The notes under the pieces are model-generated. The model did no database searches. It had not been told where the DNA came from and saw nothing but the letters and a program-made list of their open reading frames with translations. Position numbers and translations under genes: made by a program. Shown here one piece after another: positions 24,611 to 38,800 of a stretch of DNA of 64,000 nt. Within the stretch, counting starts at the first letter, position 1; each line of letters opens with the position of its first letter. The stretch comes from Trochalopteron elliotii (Eukaryota; Chordata; Aves; Passeriformes; Leiothrichidae): the NCBI GenBank assembly GCA_024734555.1, contig JANPWX010000108.1, positions 351,756-415,755 of the forward strand. Reading direction: 5' to 3'.

Positions 24611-27600
24611 AGGTTAATCTATTAGAACTCTTGTACTGAGCAAAGGGATTCAGGAAGTTAGTCAATTGGAAACATTAACAAGAGGGATGGCCCTGGACTC
24701 ATGTCCTTGTCATGCTTGTAGCTATCTGAGCAAATGTTAGGAAGGAAATGCTCCTGGGATCCTTTCCTAAGGTTTGCTCTAATTATGTTTAAAAGACAGG
24801 TATAGGATTTAATCTTTGAATATGAAGTAGAAATGAGAGATGAAACTATCAGGCACTGATAAAACTCTTGAGACACTTGTCAAATAAGAGATCTGGGTTC
24901 TACCTTTTTCTCAATTTGGAGAGTTCATAGCCACATTTCATTAGAGAAAACAAACAAATAAGTCTATAAATCAGTCCTCTGCGCACGCTATCACAAAGTC
25001 AAAAATGTAAGTCCCACATACTGCATCTTACAAAGCAGGCCACATAGAAATGTTGGAATTAAGTTTGGTTTCTGGTCCCAGCTTGTCTTTAACCCAGCAA
25101 TTACTAAAAAATCCTCTCTAGGCATTTTTGTTGTCCAAAATAAGCAACTTCAAAGCCAGAGATCCAAGCAATAGTAATTTACTTGTTTTTCCCTCCTCTT
25201 ATTTAATGGTTAACTTGACGGTAATGATTTTGTTAAAATGTGCTGAATAAAAACTTTTATTGTTCTGCAATGCGCTGAATTCCCTTTTCTCATAAGGCAG
25301 TAAATGATTATTCTCTGTATTGCCAGAGAATATTGGAGAGTGGAGAATCCATTTCCCCTGTATCATCTGGCGTGCAGAAATTTTCTGGGGCAGGGTTGCT
25401 TTCTACTTCTTCTAGATCAACTAATAGAAAACTTAATGCAATTCTAACAATGACATGATCATATTTCATACATTTGTAGTTGGTTTTCAGAAGCATTAAC
25501 ACGGGGACATCTATTGCCAACTCATCTTCCCATAAATGGTTTTGTTCAGCTTCCTCTTTTTTAGAGACAGCTCAATTTCAGAGCCCTTGACAGCTAAATA
25601 AACATGTCTTTTAAACAAGAGCACTTGAAAACTAATTCCTTTGTCATTATCCTCAAATATTGCAAACTAATTATTTTGTCACTGTCTTGAAATTTTGTGG
25701 GATTTGTCTTAATGTTGAATATAGGAGCAAAATAGATTTTCTTCTGCTCCTCAGCTTCTGAGCTGAGCTCAGTTGTCACTTCCCTCCCCTGCTCTCCCTC
25801 GTCACCATCACTGATCATTGTGCCTTTCCATCCGCTGGGCAACCCTAGCAATTCACTTTTACCCTGTCACACACAAAGCTCTTTCATAAAATAGATAAGT
25901 CTTTTGTTTGTTTGTTTGTTATTTAAATGCATGCTCCAAATTACTACTTTCTGATTAATGCTTGTATTTTTATACAGTATTATACTAGAATTATCCAAAC
26001 TCCTGATACACAAAATTGATGTTTTTACTGTTTTTTATAGGTTCATGATTTCATTTTGCACTACAACAGCTAATGAATTTAGTACACGAAATACTGTTGA
26101 CAGAAACAATTTCTGTGGGATTTTTTTCCTCTTTTACTTAATAATACCAGAATCTTTTCTTAAGCACTGCAGCTTTTTCCAGTCCTTTCATGAAACATAT
26201 GAACATGAATTGAAAATAGTTATGGATGATCCCCCAAATGGTAAAATGTATTGTAAAGTTTCCCTGCAAGTTTTAATGGGAAACTACCTGGAAAACCATG
26301 CATAAATGATTAGCTTCTTTAAACTAGCTAAAATGAAATTTCTCTCCAGGTATTAAATATGAATGATTCCCCTTTTTTCTTTGTCATTTAATGTTCATGT
26401 TCTTTGCACCTTTTAAGGAATGCCTGTTTCACATGATGAGCACAATAAAACAATCTGCAGAACTGCTAATGTACTAATGAGGTTTTACTGCTTGTAAGAT
26501 TTGAAAAAAGCCCTGTCTAGGGGCCACAGGGTTGAACCTCATGGACAAGCTGAGGTTAGTGTTAGCTCAGAAATTTCAATCATACACAATTTTCCACCTA
26601 GGCTTAGGTAATGCCTTTGAAAGACTACATTGCTCAGTATCTGTTTCAACATCTAACAGTTTTCTTTATGTTTGGTTGCTTGGTGAGTGTGAACCTTTGT
26701 TAGGCTGGTATTTTACCAATTTTATTATAACTTAAGAGCAAGAGATAAGAATGAAAATTCATTGTATGAAACAGATAATAAAGAAATATGACAGGTAAAA
26801 ACATAAAACTGAAAAAGATAAAAAATATGGCAGACTTCAAGAACTAACGTAGAACCCCCTCCCCAAATACTGAGCTATTTCTTTATTTTTATTAGTTATT
26901 TTTGGGTTTTCCTTCTATCACTTCATTGGATGTGTTTTCACACACATTCAATGAACGTGTATTTTAGTTTATTTTGCTGTTTTTTGTTAAAATCCAGTTT
27001 TACCTACATATCTTAGTCTAGTTCCACTGGCAACTTTGGCAATAATATTTTCCACTCGCTAAGTCTGCTACTGTTGCATCTACTTCTCTACTTTGTCATC
27101 TAATATAGATGACAAGAGCTTGGGTCAGAAGACAAATTAGACTATGCCAAGAGATAGAATCTACTCTTTGAATGTAAACTTATGACTATTCAAATAATTT
27201 ATGTTATTTACTGGTCCTTCAGTAAACAGATATTTGATGACTCAGTGGAAAGTTAAGACCCCTACTGCATGAACACTTTTACAATTAACTGTATACTAAT
27301 ATATTTATACTAACATATCTATGAGTAGTCTGTGGGCAGCTGGTATACCTGTTGCTACCATTAACAACTGATCAGTGTTAACCTTAGCCTTTGCAAGCAG
27401 TCCTATTTCTCATTGCTATGGACATGCTAATACAAATTTAGCCCCACTGATATAGAAGGTTTCCTTCTTTCTTGGGACAAATGTGGAGTCCTGATTTAGC
27501 TTTCATTAGACAGAAGGCATAGACAGAAATTCACAGCTGTCACAGTTGCCTCCATTTGGGTTTTTCCCTGGGAACAGACATACTAAAAGGGACATCCTCT

Positions 27601-30600
27601 CCACTTGGAAAAAATTATCTAGATTGTCAGGAGGATGTGTTAAGATTTGCATTTTTTGAACACAGTTTTGGTTTTACCATGCAGGAACTGAAATGCAGAC
27701 TTCAGAACACAGAACTCTCTGAAAGGGTGGCAATTTGAAAAATGATACAGGCACTACTATACTTAAGAGACTAATTTAAGAGTAGGGCTCATAAGTAGAC
27801 AGTATAATTCAGTAGTGGGAGGGTGGGGGTTAGATAGAAAGAGGTGTGATACTGTCATCTAATATTGCCAATAAAAACATTAAAAAATTAAACATATCTA
27901 CCTAGTTTTATTTTTTGATAATTTCTGTGATTCTACCAAGAAAAGCACAATATTTCCTTTTGGTTTTGCTATTTAAGTATCAAATTCTTTAAGCTTGTCT
28001 TGCACCTCTAAGGAGAAAAAGTATTGTGAATATTAAATAAATATGTGGAGTCTCTATTCGAGTGATACTGAGGAACATTCAAGTCTTAAGTCACAAAGAT
28101 CCTAACAAACAATCCTGTAGTAAAATGATCAAAAATAAACTAGAGAACTAATACATTTTGTTGTTATGGCAACTGAATATTTGGATTTAATTTTATGTAA
28201 GCAGAACTTCAATTATCCTGGGCAAATACAGTAAACATATTTGCAAACAATTTAAATATTCCCATCCAGATATTCTATCTCTAGTATTCATCAGTTATGT
28301 TTACTCTAGAATTATTTAATATTCTGGATTTCCAATGACTTTATCATTAATCTGATTCTATAAAATTTTATAGTATGAATTTGGCAACTGAACACTCATT
28401 CTTGCTGTCCAATCTGATTTCAGCTAGTTGTGGGTTTAGGTTTTATTTTTCTCTACTGCAACTGTATGTTCTTTTCCCCCTTCTTCTGCTGTTTCTTTAA
28501 ACAACAGAAATTTCCCTGTCATCTATAGGCAAAGCTGCCTTTTGTTTTTATTCCATATGATGAGTGTACAGTTCTTTTATTGCTCCACTTTTTTCTTACA
28601 CCAGTAGCAATCTGTGTTGCCTCTGAACGATTTATGGCAGTATATGTGAACTGAGGATCCAGCTCAATGCAGTTAAGGTTGTTCTATGCTGATGTATTCA
28701 TAAAGCCTGTTTATAAGGACACTCTGGTTTTCACTTGGGTTCAATTCAGGTTCTGGAATCAGCTGTTTTTCTCCAATGATACAAGGTATTGAGCAAATGC
28801 TGAACATACTTAGCATGTAAAGAGCATTGGTCTTTCAATGAAAGAGGAAATCAGATAAAATATGATTTCTATATGCGGCCTTCAAAATTGATTTTGTTTA
28901 ATATATTTCTAACTACATTTGCCATTATCAGTATCACATTTAATATGAAAGTGCATTGCAAATGTAAACAGTCATTTGATTTTTCACAGAAAACTTGATT
29001 AGTCACAGGAAATTTGAATTAACGGCTTTCTAATATATTGTTTTGCAATTAGTAACTTCATGTACTAATGCAACTGCATTTTCTAAACAGTCGTTGTCTC
29101 CTTTATTAGTGTTTTTCTCAAAAGGAGCAAGATTTAACCACCCTTTACTGTTAATATTCACTACAGTGTTCAGGATTTTATTCTTTTATTCAGTTTTACT
29201 GTCTCAGCTTCAGTAGTGCTTCTATTTCTCGCCTAAGAATTTTTCCACTTACATAAGAAAAAAAATAAAGGAAAAGAAACTTGGAAGAGAAATCACATTG
29301 TTTTCCACGTGCATTAGGAAAAGTGATAAACAGAGTCATTAAATATATTTGCAAATTTTCCTCTAGGGCAAAGTATACTTGAGCAGAACACTTTTTTCAA
29401 TTTTTTTTCTCTGCAGTAGAAAGGAAAAAATATTATACAGTCTACTTTACAGAGCTAGGGAAATTTGGTTCTGTCAATTAAATTGGTTTACAGGTACGCA
29501 GGCAGAAAGAAACACCTCACCCAAACCAAGCAAGGAAAGAACTCGTTGCTGAAAAAATAACAGGCAATAACTCCAAAGAAAAGCAGAGTTCATGATGCCT
29601 TGTTTCACCCTCAGCTAGGCTGAAACAAATAGATGCAATTCCTACATAAGATTTTCTTATCTGATAAAATAATATTCAATAGCCTTGCAGCAGATTGTTT
29701 TTAAATGTAACACCTGTAAATCATAAAGATGAACCATCAGGAGGGTAGCTGCTATAATATTAGCCATGCTATAGTTTCAGCTGTGTTACAATAAATAGAG
29801 CTGAAGCAGCCTCAAATTGACTTCCATCTGATAGTCATGAGATTTTTGACATAAGAGACAAGTTATTTTCATTATGCATTATAAAGTCTCTCAATGACAT
29901 AACAATGTTTGGCTGTTGCGACTTCCAGCATGTGGCACATGTAAAATAAAGCACACTGCTTAAAATATTTGGGCACTCTATGTTGCTGAAAAGTTTATGT
30001 TTTCAAGTGTGATTGCCTAATATACATACTATACACTAAAAGGCTAGATCCATTTTTATACATTAACAGATCAGAATTTTTGTGATCAAATATGTATTTT
30101 ATGTAAAACCACAGAGTTACACTGGCACTACAGTATCATAAGGCTAATGAAACACTAAGTAGAATCATAGTTTATATGTTATGCTTATAGATGTTTATAA
30201 TTTAATTTCAAATTATTATGGCCTCATTTCAATATTTTTGGATTTATAGTTGATTACAGTAACTGCATTAGTTGAAATCAACAAGCCATCTATGGTAGTC
30301 AGTGCTAGACATTCATAATAAATAGAAGGAAAAATTATAGTGGGTAATTTTGAAATAGCTACCTCATCTACAAAGATTCTTCATATTCTCAACATTTAGT
30401 AAGTACCTTAAAGAATGTGAATTTATGCTCATTAAAATTTAGCTCATTTTCCAAATCAAATTTCTACACATACATTAGCATCTTTTAGAAAGGAATTTGC
30501 AAAAAGCATCAATATTCTGTGTCTTCAATTTAGTCTAGCAGTATCTGAAACTCAGGACTTAAGTATCATTTTAGCTGATTTCTAAACTGAAGCCATGAAT

Positions 30601-31159
30601 AATGAGAGCTGTCAGTCATATATCCGCCAGACAGCCATGATTTCTCATATATGATGATTAGTGACTTAGTCTCTTCATCCACCAGTCCCATAGATTTGTA
30701 CATCTTCAGGTTCCTAAGATGGAGACAAACCTGACCTTCTCCTGCAGTGTGCAATTCTTAGTTTTTCCTAAACCTTTCCATTGGTTTTTGTGACTTGCTG
30801 GTGGAAGCTGAGGAAAAAAAAGTTATTGAGTACATTAGCTTTCTCCATGTCCTGGATAAGAATGTCACCCAATTCCTTCCCAAGGGGTCCCACATTTTCC
30901 CTAGTCTTCCTTTTGTCACTGACAAGCCTATAAATGCTGTTGTTGCTTCTCTTTTTTTTTTTTTTTCATCAATATTTGTTAAATTTTAATTGTCATCAAT
31001 ACTGAAAAAAGGCCTGTGTGCAATGGAGTAGTTTGCATTCATACATTAATATATCTCTGATTTAACCAATGTAGTGTACGAGCAATTAAATGCAGATTAC
31101 AGTAGCACTTTTCTTTTTAATGAATGCTGAGTATTTCTTAAAAATAGCCTCTTCTTCCC
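24611..31159. other. AT-rich non-coding stretch, no recognised feature
   Basis: No gene, RNA or repeat family is recognisable. The 115-codon plus-strand ORF at 25958-26305 and the others here have no family resemblance and no supporting context. A T run lies at 30952-30966. Confidence 0.55.
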
Positions 31160-31216
31160 TACATACTTAAAGTATGTACTTTAAGTAGTACTTTAAGTAT
31201 CTACTTAAAGTAGATA
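31160..31216. repeat. Cluster of overlapping palindromes (TACTT-W-AAGTA)
   Basis: Four successive copies of an 11-base near-palindrome, TACTT-A/T-AAGTA, occur within 57 bases. The first lies inside ACATACTTAAAGTATGT, with 8-base arms and one central base; the last lies inside CTACTTAAAGTAG. The central base alternates, so each copy is also close to the reverse complement of the next, allowing hairpins of several sizes. No function can be assigned. Confidence 0.85.
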
Positions 31217-31353
31217 TCAGAAATCATTCAAAGATTTTTGTGATTAGTAATGTACTTCCCCAAAAGAAGTTTCATTTGAGATGGTATTGGTAAGTGGAAT
31301 GGATTGGTAAATACACAAAAGATGTGATTGAGTGGTCAAATCAATAGCTGTCC

Positions 31354-31377
31354 TTTTTTTTTTTTTTTTTTTTTTTT
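31354..31377. repeat. Poly(T) tract, 24 bases
   Basis: An uninterrupted run of 24 T on the plus strand, the longest pure homopolymer noticed in the window. No retrotransposon body is evident next to it. Confidence 0.9.
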
Positions 31378-34300
31378 AATAATGAATCTTTGGTCTAATA
31401 ATCTATTCTTTTGAACTCTAAAAGGTAAGCTGCCCAATTCTTTGTCAACACAGAACTAAAATAGCCCAGTAATTTAACAAAAGTATTTGCTTGGTGAATT
31501 CTCCCATTCCAACAGAACGTCTGTGCTCTCTGAATATACTCCAGCAATTGGTTGTACTCATTGAACCAGGCTTCTTGCTAGACTACTAATTCAATTAAAT
31601 AATATTCTGGTCCAAAACTGAAGGAAGCTTCATAATTTCAGACAAATATAGCATGTAATTGAAATCATATTCAGAAACAATTTCCCAATACTTTCTTCAT
31701 TATAGATTCATAATTAACTCTAAATTTAAGTATCCCCAAATTAAGCTATTCAAATATTTTCTTAACAGCCATCATTATCTCAGGCCTAAGTTGGCATGCC
31801 CTCTGATTTTCAATACTGTTCCCTTTGCAGAGTGAAACTGCGTTATTATCGTCTTCTGTTTAACTTATTTAAATATTCCCCTAGAGAATGAAGAAACAAT
31901 TAACAAACTTGTTAAAGTTTTGTGCATATATGTATCCAATGTAAGCTTAGGGAAAAGGTAGAAGCTCTAACACTCTTATTGTTCAAAGGTAAATTCTGTT
32001 GAAACTTCAAGTACAAATTGTTACTCAGAACTGTTCAGCCTCCAATTTTATGCTTAGAGAGATCTTTACTAGCAGTAACCCTCATTTTCCACGCTGATCT
32101 CCAACTCCCACAAATCTCCAACTCCTGCTTTTAGGATTTTGTGGAGGTTAAAATAATTTTTATTTCTCTCCTCCTCTGGATGCACTTGTAGATGAAACAG
32201 TCCCATACTACAATGAGAAAGGAGGAAAAAGCATACCAGCATTTTGACTTTCCTCTATGACAAAGATCTAATGATTTGAGCAGCTTTAACTTTGGTGCTT
32301 GTTATTCTCAATAGTGAGTATTGGTAAAAACAAGTCTATTCACTTTAATTCTTGGACACTACTTTGATCTAAAATTTTAGAAGGTGTAATCTTTTGATAT
32401 TTTAATAAATTTGAAGTATTATTAAATCATTAATATTTAATAGTTTACAATTATTGATTAATTATGTTGAATATTGATCTAATTTATATTTCTGGTTGCT
32501 ACAGGGAAACTGTAGATTGATTGCAGAAAACTGTGTTCTCTCTGGAAGACAGAAAACTCTGTACCATAGCAGAGCCTTACCCCATGGTATCCTGAATGAA
32601 TGAAAGGTCTCTTATTGATTGTTGCAGTATTTTTCTCCTGCCATTCCCGATAAATTCACATAATTACAGATGTTCACAGCTGTTTCAAAGCTCAGAGCTG
32701 ATCCTTACTTACAATTTTTGCTGCAGTCACAGTAGAACCTCTGACACTAATAAGATATCCTTCTGTAATTATTAATATTCTTTTTTAACTACACTGGTTT
32801 ATTTTTTTAATAGGCGGTTACATATTAGTGGAAGGAGTTTGTGAGGGTTGTCTGATTCTGTCACTTGTTAGCAGAAACTCACTCTAATAACAACTGCAAG
32901 TCAGTATATTGTAATCAGGAGATGAGAGATATTCATTGGCTGTGCATGAAATACTGAGTGGGCTTCATTCACACCCTAGGCTTCTGGCCAAAACCAGATG
33001 CTGCAGCTGCCATTGTTTGGTCCATCTGGAAATTAGCTATAATGTGCTAACTTCATTCCCCCAAATGGCCTGTGGCTGAATTGTCACAAAACTGAGTACA
33101 ATATCTTGGGAAAGAAAAGCAAGACAAAAGAACTTAAAGATTTTGTTCAAAATTATAGAGTCTGTGATAATGACCGCAGTATTTAAGCCCTTCAGTAGTG
33201 TATTATATAAGCAACATGACTAAAACATTCCCAGAAGTGGCAGAATTGGGTGTGATATGTGATAAAGGACACAAAAACACCCCTGATGGTCTCAGTTTTC
33301 AGCAATAGAACACACTTAAAATTAAGAGTAAACATCTTGAATAAGTCTCAGTTATATGGTGGTGCATCTGCTTTGTATACCAGTTTTTTGAAAGCTAAGT
33401 GTATCAATAAAGAGCTGTGTTATTTAGAAATAAACTTGTAATATTGGTAGGTCAATTATACATCTTTAGGCTGTCTTAGTGATAGTTTGACATAATATAT
33501 AATTTTTTTGGCTTGAAATATAAGCAGACAAAAAAGGGCTAGAAGAAAGGAAATATCACTACTTTAATTTTATCAACAAGAAGAGGTGATAGAGAGCTTT
33601 GAGTGAATTGTTTGCTTCCAGTCACATAGCTGTAAGATTTTGAAAGGCTCTTCTGCCTTCCATGGATGGATATACTCCTGTCTCTGACTCACAGGCCTAT
33701 GTTCAAGTTAGAACTGGGCATATATCCATGCCCCAGCACCTGATGAAACAAAGCTTTAGTTGCTACAGAGAAAAGCTGATTTAACAGATTTAACACACTG
33801 TAAAGCTCTCATGTGATACTCTATACAGAATCCACCTGGGAAGCCATAATGACACATATTGTAAAACCTAGCTCCTGTGAATTAAATACAGTCTTAAGTA
33901 AATAGCTTTTCTGTATGATGCAAGGCAAAATCAAGTCACTTCAGGATCCATGAATGCCAAGATCTGAAATAGAAGTAATAATGTTATATGGCAGGCTGAA
34001 AATCAGGCTGTATATCTTTTACTGTTTCCTTTAACTCCTAAGTTTCAAACATGGTACTTCCTTAGTATCCCACTTTCCTTATTGCCGTTCACTCCTGTTG
34101 CTACATTCCTTCTTACAGAGTGAATAAGAGGACGGAGAGACTGATTTCTGCCTCTCATGTGCCCCAAACTTCAGCATGGCTTCAGTATCCTTTTGGGAGT
34201 TGTACTACATGTAGACTGCATTTATATGGAAACAAATTCATAGGTGTTTACAAAATCTACAGCATCATTTCAAACCTTTATGACTATTCTTTCAATGAAA

Positions 34301-34978
34301 CCTAACTTCCCTTAAAAAGTCCACTACTACATTAAGAAGGATACAAGTTCAAAAAGATGGTTCATTAGCTTGACTTTCAAATACTATTGTTAACTTCACT
34401 TTTTAGTAATCTTTATTCTTCTTTTTGTGAGAGAATACATCAGGCTTGTTCATTTCACAGAGTGCTGTGATTTCCTTGTTCTGTCCTCTGCTTGGAAGAA
34501 CGGATTTTATTCAGAATACAGGCTCCTGTGCTGTGTGTTTTCCCAGTTCTCAATATTATTTGTTTACAATGATCAGGAGCTGCTGGAGAGCAGAACTGAA
34601 AAAAGTTTGCCGTCAGCCTTAGATGTTGAATAATCGGGAATTTCTTAGTGTTTCATAGCACACTTTTTTACAGCACAGCAAGAGAATTGTAAAATCTTTC
34701 TTTCATGTATTGTAAAGAAAGCATGAAGTGAATAAGTAAATATGATATTCATAATGGAATGCCCTGTTTGCTGGATTTCTGAACAAACTATATTTGTGCA
34801 CCTTAGAAATGAAATTCTATCTTTCTTGAAGGAGGTAAATAACAGTTAAGAATTAGAAAGGTTTTGGAGCATATTACAGAATAAAGGCTAGAGTTTTTCA
34901 TATTTAAAACTAATTCTTGTCATGAGAATAGGGAGGAAGTAAAATAGTATGGTTTTGTTTGTTTGCTTTTTGAAGAAG
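31378..34978. other. AT-rich non-coding stretch, no recognised feature
   Basis: No gene or repeat family is recognisable. Short ORFs such as 34427-34633 have no family resemblance. Confidence 0.55.
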
Positions 34979-35805
34979 TGCCCTGGTTTAGGGCAAATTT
35001 GTGAGAGAACCCCTGAATGGGGTCCCTCTGGGAAGCAAACCCAAACAGCCCCTCTCAACCAGGTCCGGGAAAACAGCTTTCTTAGAGAAAATCAGAAAAA
35101 AACCTATTTATTTAACAAACAAAGTGCCCACAAGCATAAGGAATGAATAAAAACAATATGAATGAATAAAGAACAATAAAACCTTTAATTGTTCTGAAGT
35201 GAGATGGTAAATTCAGAAAGCCCTTGCCATGGGTAGTTCAGCTTGCTCAGTCTCTTATCAGCCCCTCCAGAGGCCCAGGCCCCAGTGGGCCACAGGTGTG
35301 AGCTCCTGGTGCTCCTCTGGGTTTTTCAGTCCGGAGTAGGTTTAAACAGTCCCAAGAAAAAAGGAAAAAAAAAAAAAAAGTCCAGAGTGCTTCTCTGCCT
35401 CAGCTAGCTAAAACTAAATAAGAGCAAAGCAGGCTTCTGTGCTGCTGCTTGTCTGTGCCTCAGACAAGCACAGTCCAGGAGCAGGAATGCAGAGGAGTCA
35501 ATGCTGTTTTCAAAACAAACGCCACACATTTTCTTTCTCCCCCTTCGCTCTTGGAACTAGTCTCACAGCCATGATTATCTCTCTCCAGGATCCTGCTTCA
35601 TAACTCTCTGCTTCATGTTCCTCAAGGTTGCACCTCCATGATGATGCTCCCAGTACCAGCTAACGTTCTCTTTTATCTCACTCATCCTTATTGGATATAG
35701 CTGTTACTCATCAGGGGCGAGGCTGTATTGGTTGATTAACACAGCTGCTACTTATCAGGGGTTACTTAGTCTCAAAGCTACAGACCTTAACATACAGCAT
35801 AAACA
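34979..35805 (-). mobile_element. Solo LTR of an avian endogenous retrovirus-like element
   Basis: The left edge is sharp: TGCCCTGGTTTAGGGCAAA, the same terminal sequence as the LTR at 63019. Shared internal landmarks with that copy are a ...CAGTCC..GA..., an ...AACAGTCCCAAGAAAAAAGG..., a poly(A) run (35365-35379) and CTAGCTAA. Minus-strand orientation is inferred from two CCAAT boxes (complement of 35690-35694 and 35727-35731), an ATAAAA TATA-like box (complement of 35671-35676) and an AATAAA signal (complement of 35107-35112) about 130 bases before the left end. The right edge is uncertain; ACA at 35803-35805 is one candidate. No gag, pol or env text flanks it, so it is a solo LTR, the usual product of LTR-LTR recombination. 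I could not find a convincing target duplication. Confidence 0.8.
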
Positions 35806-38800
35806 GAATAGATAACTGGGGATACCAGCATCAAAAATTAAATTGTTATTTTTAAGAAATTTGCAGGGAAATTTTGATATAAAAGAAATAGGAAGTTTAC
35901 AGGGAAAGTTTGATATTCCTATGAAGCCAGTCCAGTTTTCTAGATTGCTTACACTAGCCCTGGAACTTAGCTCTTGATAAGTCCTAGAATTTTAGCCTCA
36001 GCTGCTTTCAATATCATTCAAGAATGATTTAATAAATTAATTTTTACTTTTGACTCATAAGAGGCTGAAAAATCATATCTAATGAAGCTAAAACAAGCTG
36101 TGTGAAATGCTGATAGGAATGTCGTAGCTATTCCCATTGAAAAAGCTGTTGCTTGATAGGATCTCCATAAAATATTTAAGACTGAAAGAGGAAAACATTT
36201 AGAGATAATTTGAATCCAATATACCTCATCTGTATGAGAATTCTGACACGTCTCAGTTTTAGAATTTGGAATTAGAAAGAAAGACATGAATAAATTTTAC
36301 CCTCTTTGTAGACAAAATGGCATGATATGAGTGTAGTCATTTAGTGGAGATAAATGGCTTTGCTTTTAGTTTATTCAATCAACCAATGCAGCATGACTGA
36401 ATATAAAAATGTATAATTAATTTTTAAAATATTAAGTAATCTTATTTTAATTAGCCATTATTAGATAGTACTTTATAATCTACAGGTACTCTTAGGTAAT
36501 TGGAAATATATAGAAATGGAAGCAGTACTGGAAAATTAAAAATAATAAGAATGGAATATAGATATTGTAAATATTAATAATATATTTAAAAATAAGCAAT
36601 AAAACAGGATTCAGGATCTTTAGATCTGAAGTATAGATTTTCTTCCTGTTCTCCATAGTTCAAGAACTTGTTCTACCAAAGAGGAACATTTACAAAGGCA
36701 AGTATGAATTCCTGAAATCTAAGGGTTTGAGTTTTTTTACTTTATACTTTTCATCCATGCAAATCAGACACAAATGAAAATGTCATTGAAAAAAATCTCA
36801 GAAATGCTATGTGAGTTTGATTGTAAATTAGAGACTTTCAAAATATAAACTTTATGTTTCCTTAAACAACAAATAGATTAGTGCTGGAAATAAGTATTTC
36901 GTTGGTTTGGTTTTTGTTTTGCATTCCAAGTGAAAATCAGCCCATGACAGAAATTCATGGTAAAAATGTGGTTTGCAAAATTTTGAAAAAGTTACTATGT
37001 ATATCCACATAAAACTGTGGATCACATATGCTGGTGTGGACTTTTAAGATCAGGACAGCAGGTATAATTTTAAGCCCAGGGTAGAATTTGCAGATAGCTT
37101 TTCATTAGCACAATTTTCTTTTTTCTAAAGTTTTCTCAAAATTCTGGCATCAGAATTGTCCCAGGTCACCATATGAAAACACCTACAACACCAAGATGTA
37201 CATGTGCACTGAGGACTTTTGTTTCCCCTTTAGTCCGTAAGATCAAACAAATCTGAGGTGTTGTTTATTTCCTGTTACTCCAGACATCTGCACTTGTCAA
37301 GGTAAATTATGGACTGAAAACCCTAATTTATCTTAAATATTTGTGAAGTCAAGGAAAGTTATGGTGTTTCAGATAGCACCAAGATAAGATCAATCCCATT
37401 CCTCTCTTTTGTATGACCTCAAATGTAAAGGCATACAAATATATAGGAAGAAATCAGATCATTAGAAAAAAGATTACTTCCTCCTCACCTAAGCATCCTT
37501 TTTCTCTTGATGCTTTGGGCAAAAGACCAGGCAATGACAGGAAGCACAGTTCTGCAGGGCAAGTTATATTAAAAGTACAAAATGAATACTGTGAAAAACA
37601 AATATACAGTATGTCAATTACTGTGATAAGTAACAGTATGAGCTTGTTATTGCAGAGTCATGGAAGATAATCAGATAATGCAAAGGATCATGTTAATCTG
37701 TGCACAAAATGCAATTCATATTATCAGAAAAGAAAGTGAAGCAAGATAGTGTAAAATTTATCATAATCCCCAGCATTCCTGACCAAAAAACATGCACAAA
37801 AAATGCTTCAGAAAGAAGGTGTTTCTTTTATGTCAGCCAAGAAACTCCAGGCATTAGGATTGACATCTGTGAATATCCATGTCCTCCCTTAGGTTTCAGA
37901 GAAGCAAAAGGTTTTAATAACAATCAAGAAATGCTTATTTCTTATTTGAGGATAGACTTACTGGTCTTTGGAACCATTTATCAGTACTGTGCAGGGGTAA
38001 TTCTAAGACTATCCTGAAAAATTCTGAGTAGTGGATGTCTCAAGAGGCTAAGACACTGGATGAAGTTCAGGAAAGCCCTGGCCATGCCTGAAGAGCCAGC
38101 ATTTGCAACTGAAATATAATAGCATATTTTTTACCCTAACAGCTGTACCAAATAGTGCATCGCAGTAATGGTGGTGCGGCTGCTATTGTGGTTGAAGAAG
38201 AAACAGCAAAGAAAAGGAAAATCACTGAATTGATATACTGGCTTTCAATATCCCTAAAAAGCAACTCTTCTCCTACAACTCTGTATATATCTCTTTTTCC
38301 TACAACATAATTTCACCACATCTCTTTTCCTCTTTTTTTTTTCCTCCTTCTCCCTGGAACATGTCTTTCATTCTGCTAGTACCAATTACTTTTTCTCTCA
38401 GAGAGCAATTTGTTAGTACATGATTTGTTAAAGTCTGGCAAATTCTGCTCTAGAATTGTAGCTGTTCTCTGTACTTCAGAATTAAAGAAAAGCCTGTGCA
38501 CCAGAAGCTTGTCTAATTTTTGAGGGTTTTTTCCCCAGCTATACTACTCGGGTCTAATAAAAGATTTGTCCTTTATTACAAGCCTTGTTGGCCTGAACTG
38601 TGCGTGGGGCCTGGAACATGTAATAGTGAAGCTATACATATTGCAGTATAAAGTCAAGGGCAATCCAGGCTATAAGTTTTTTACCAAGTTTCGTTTCAAT
38701 TATTTTTTTCTAAAAATCACCTGTAGTGAATGCTCTTATATTTCATTTACATGTGGTAAACTTTAGAAAAACTGTGCTTCTGAATTATGTAAGACTGAAG

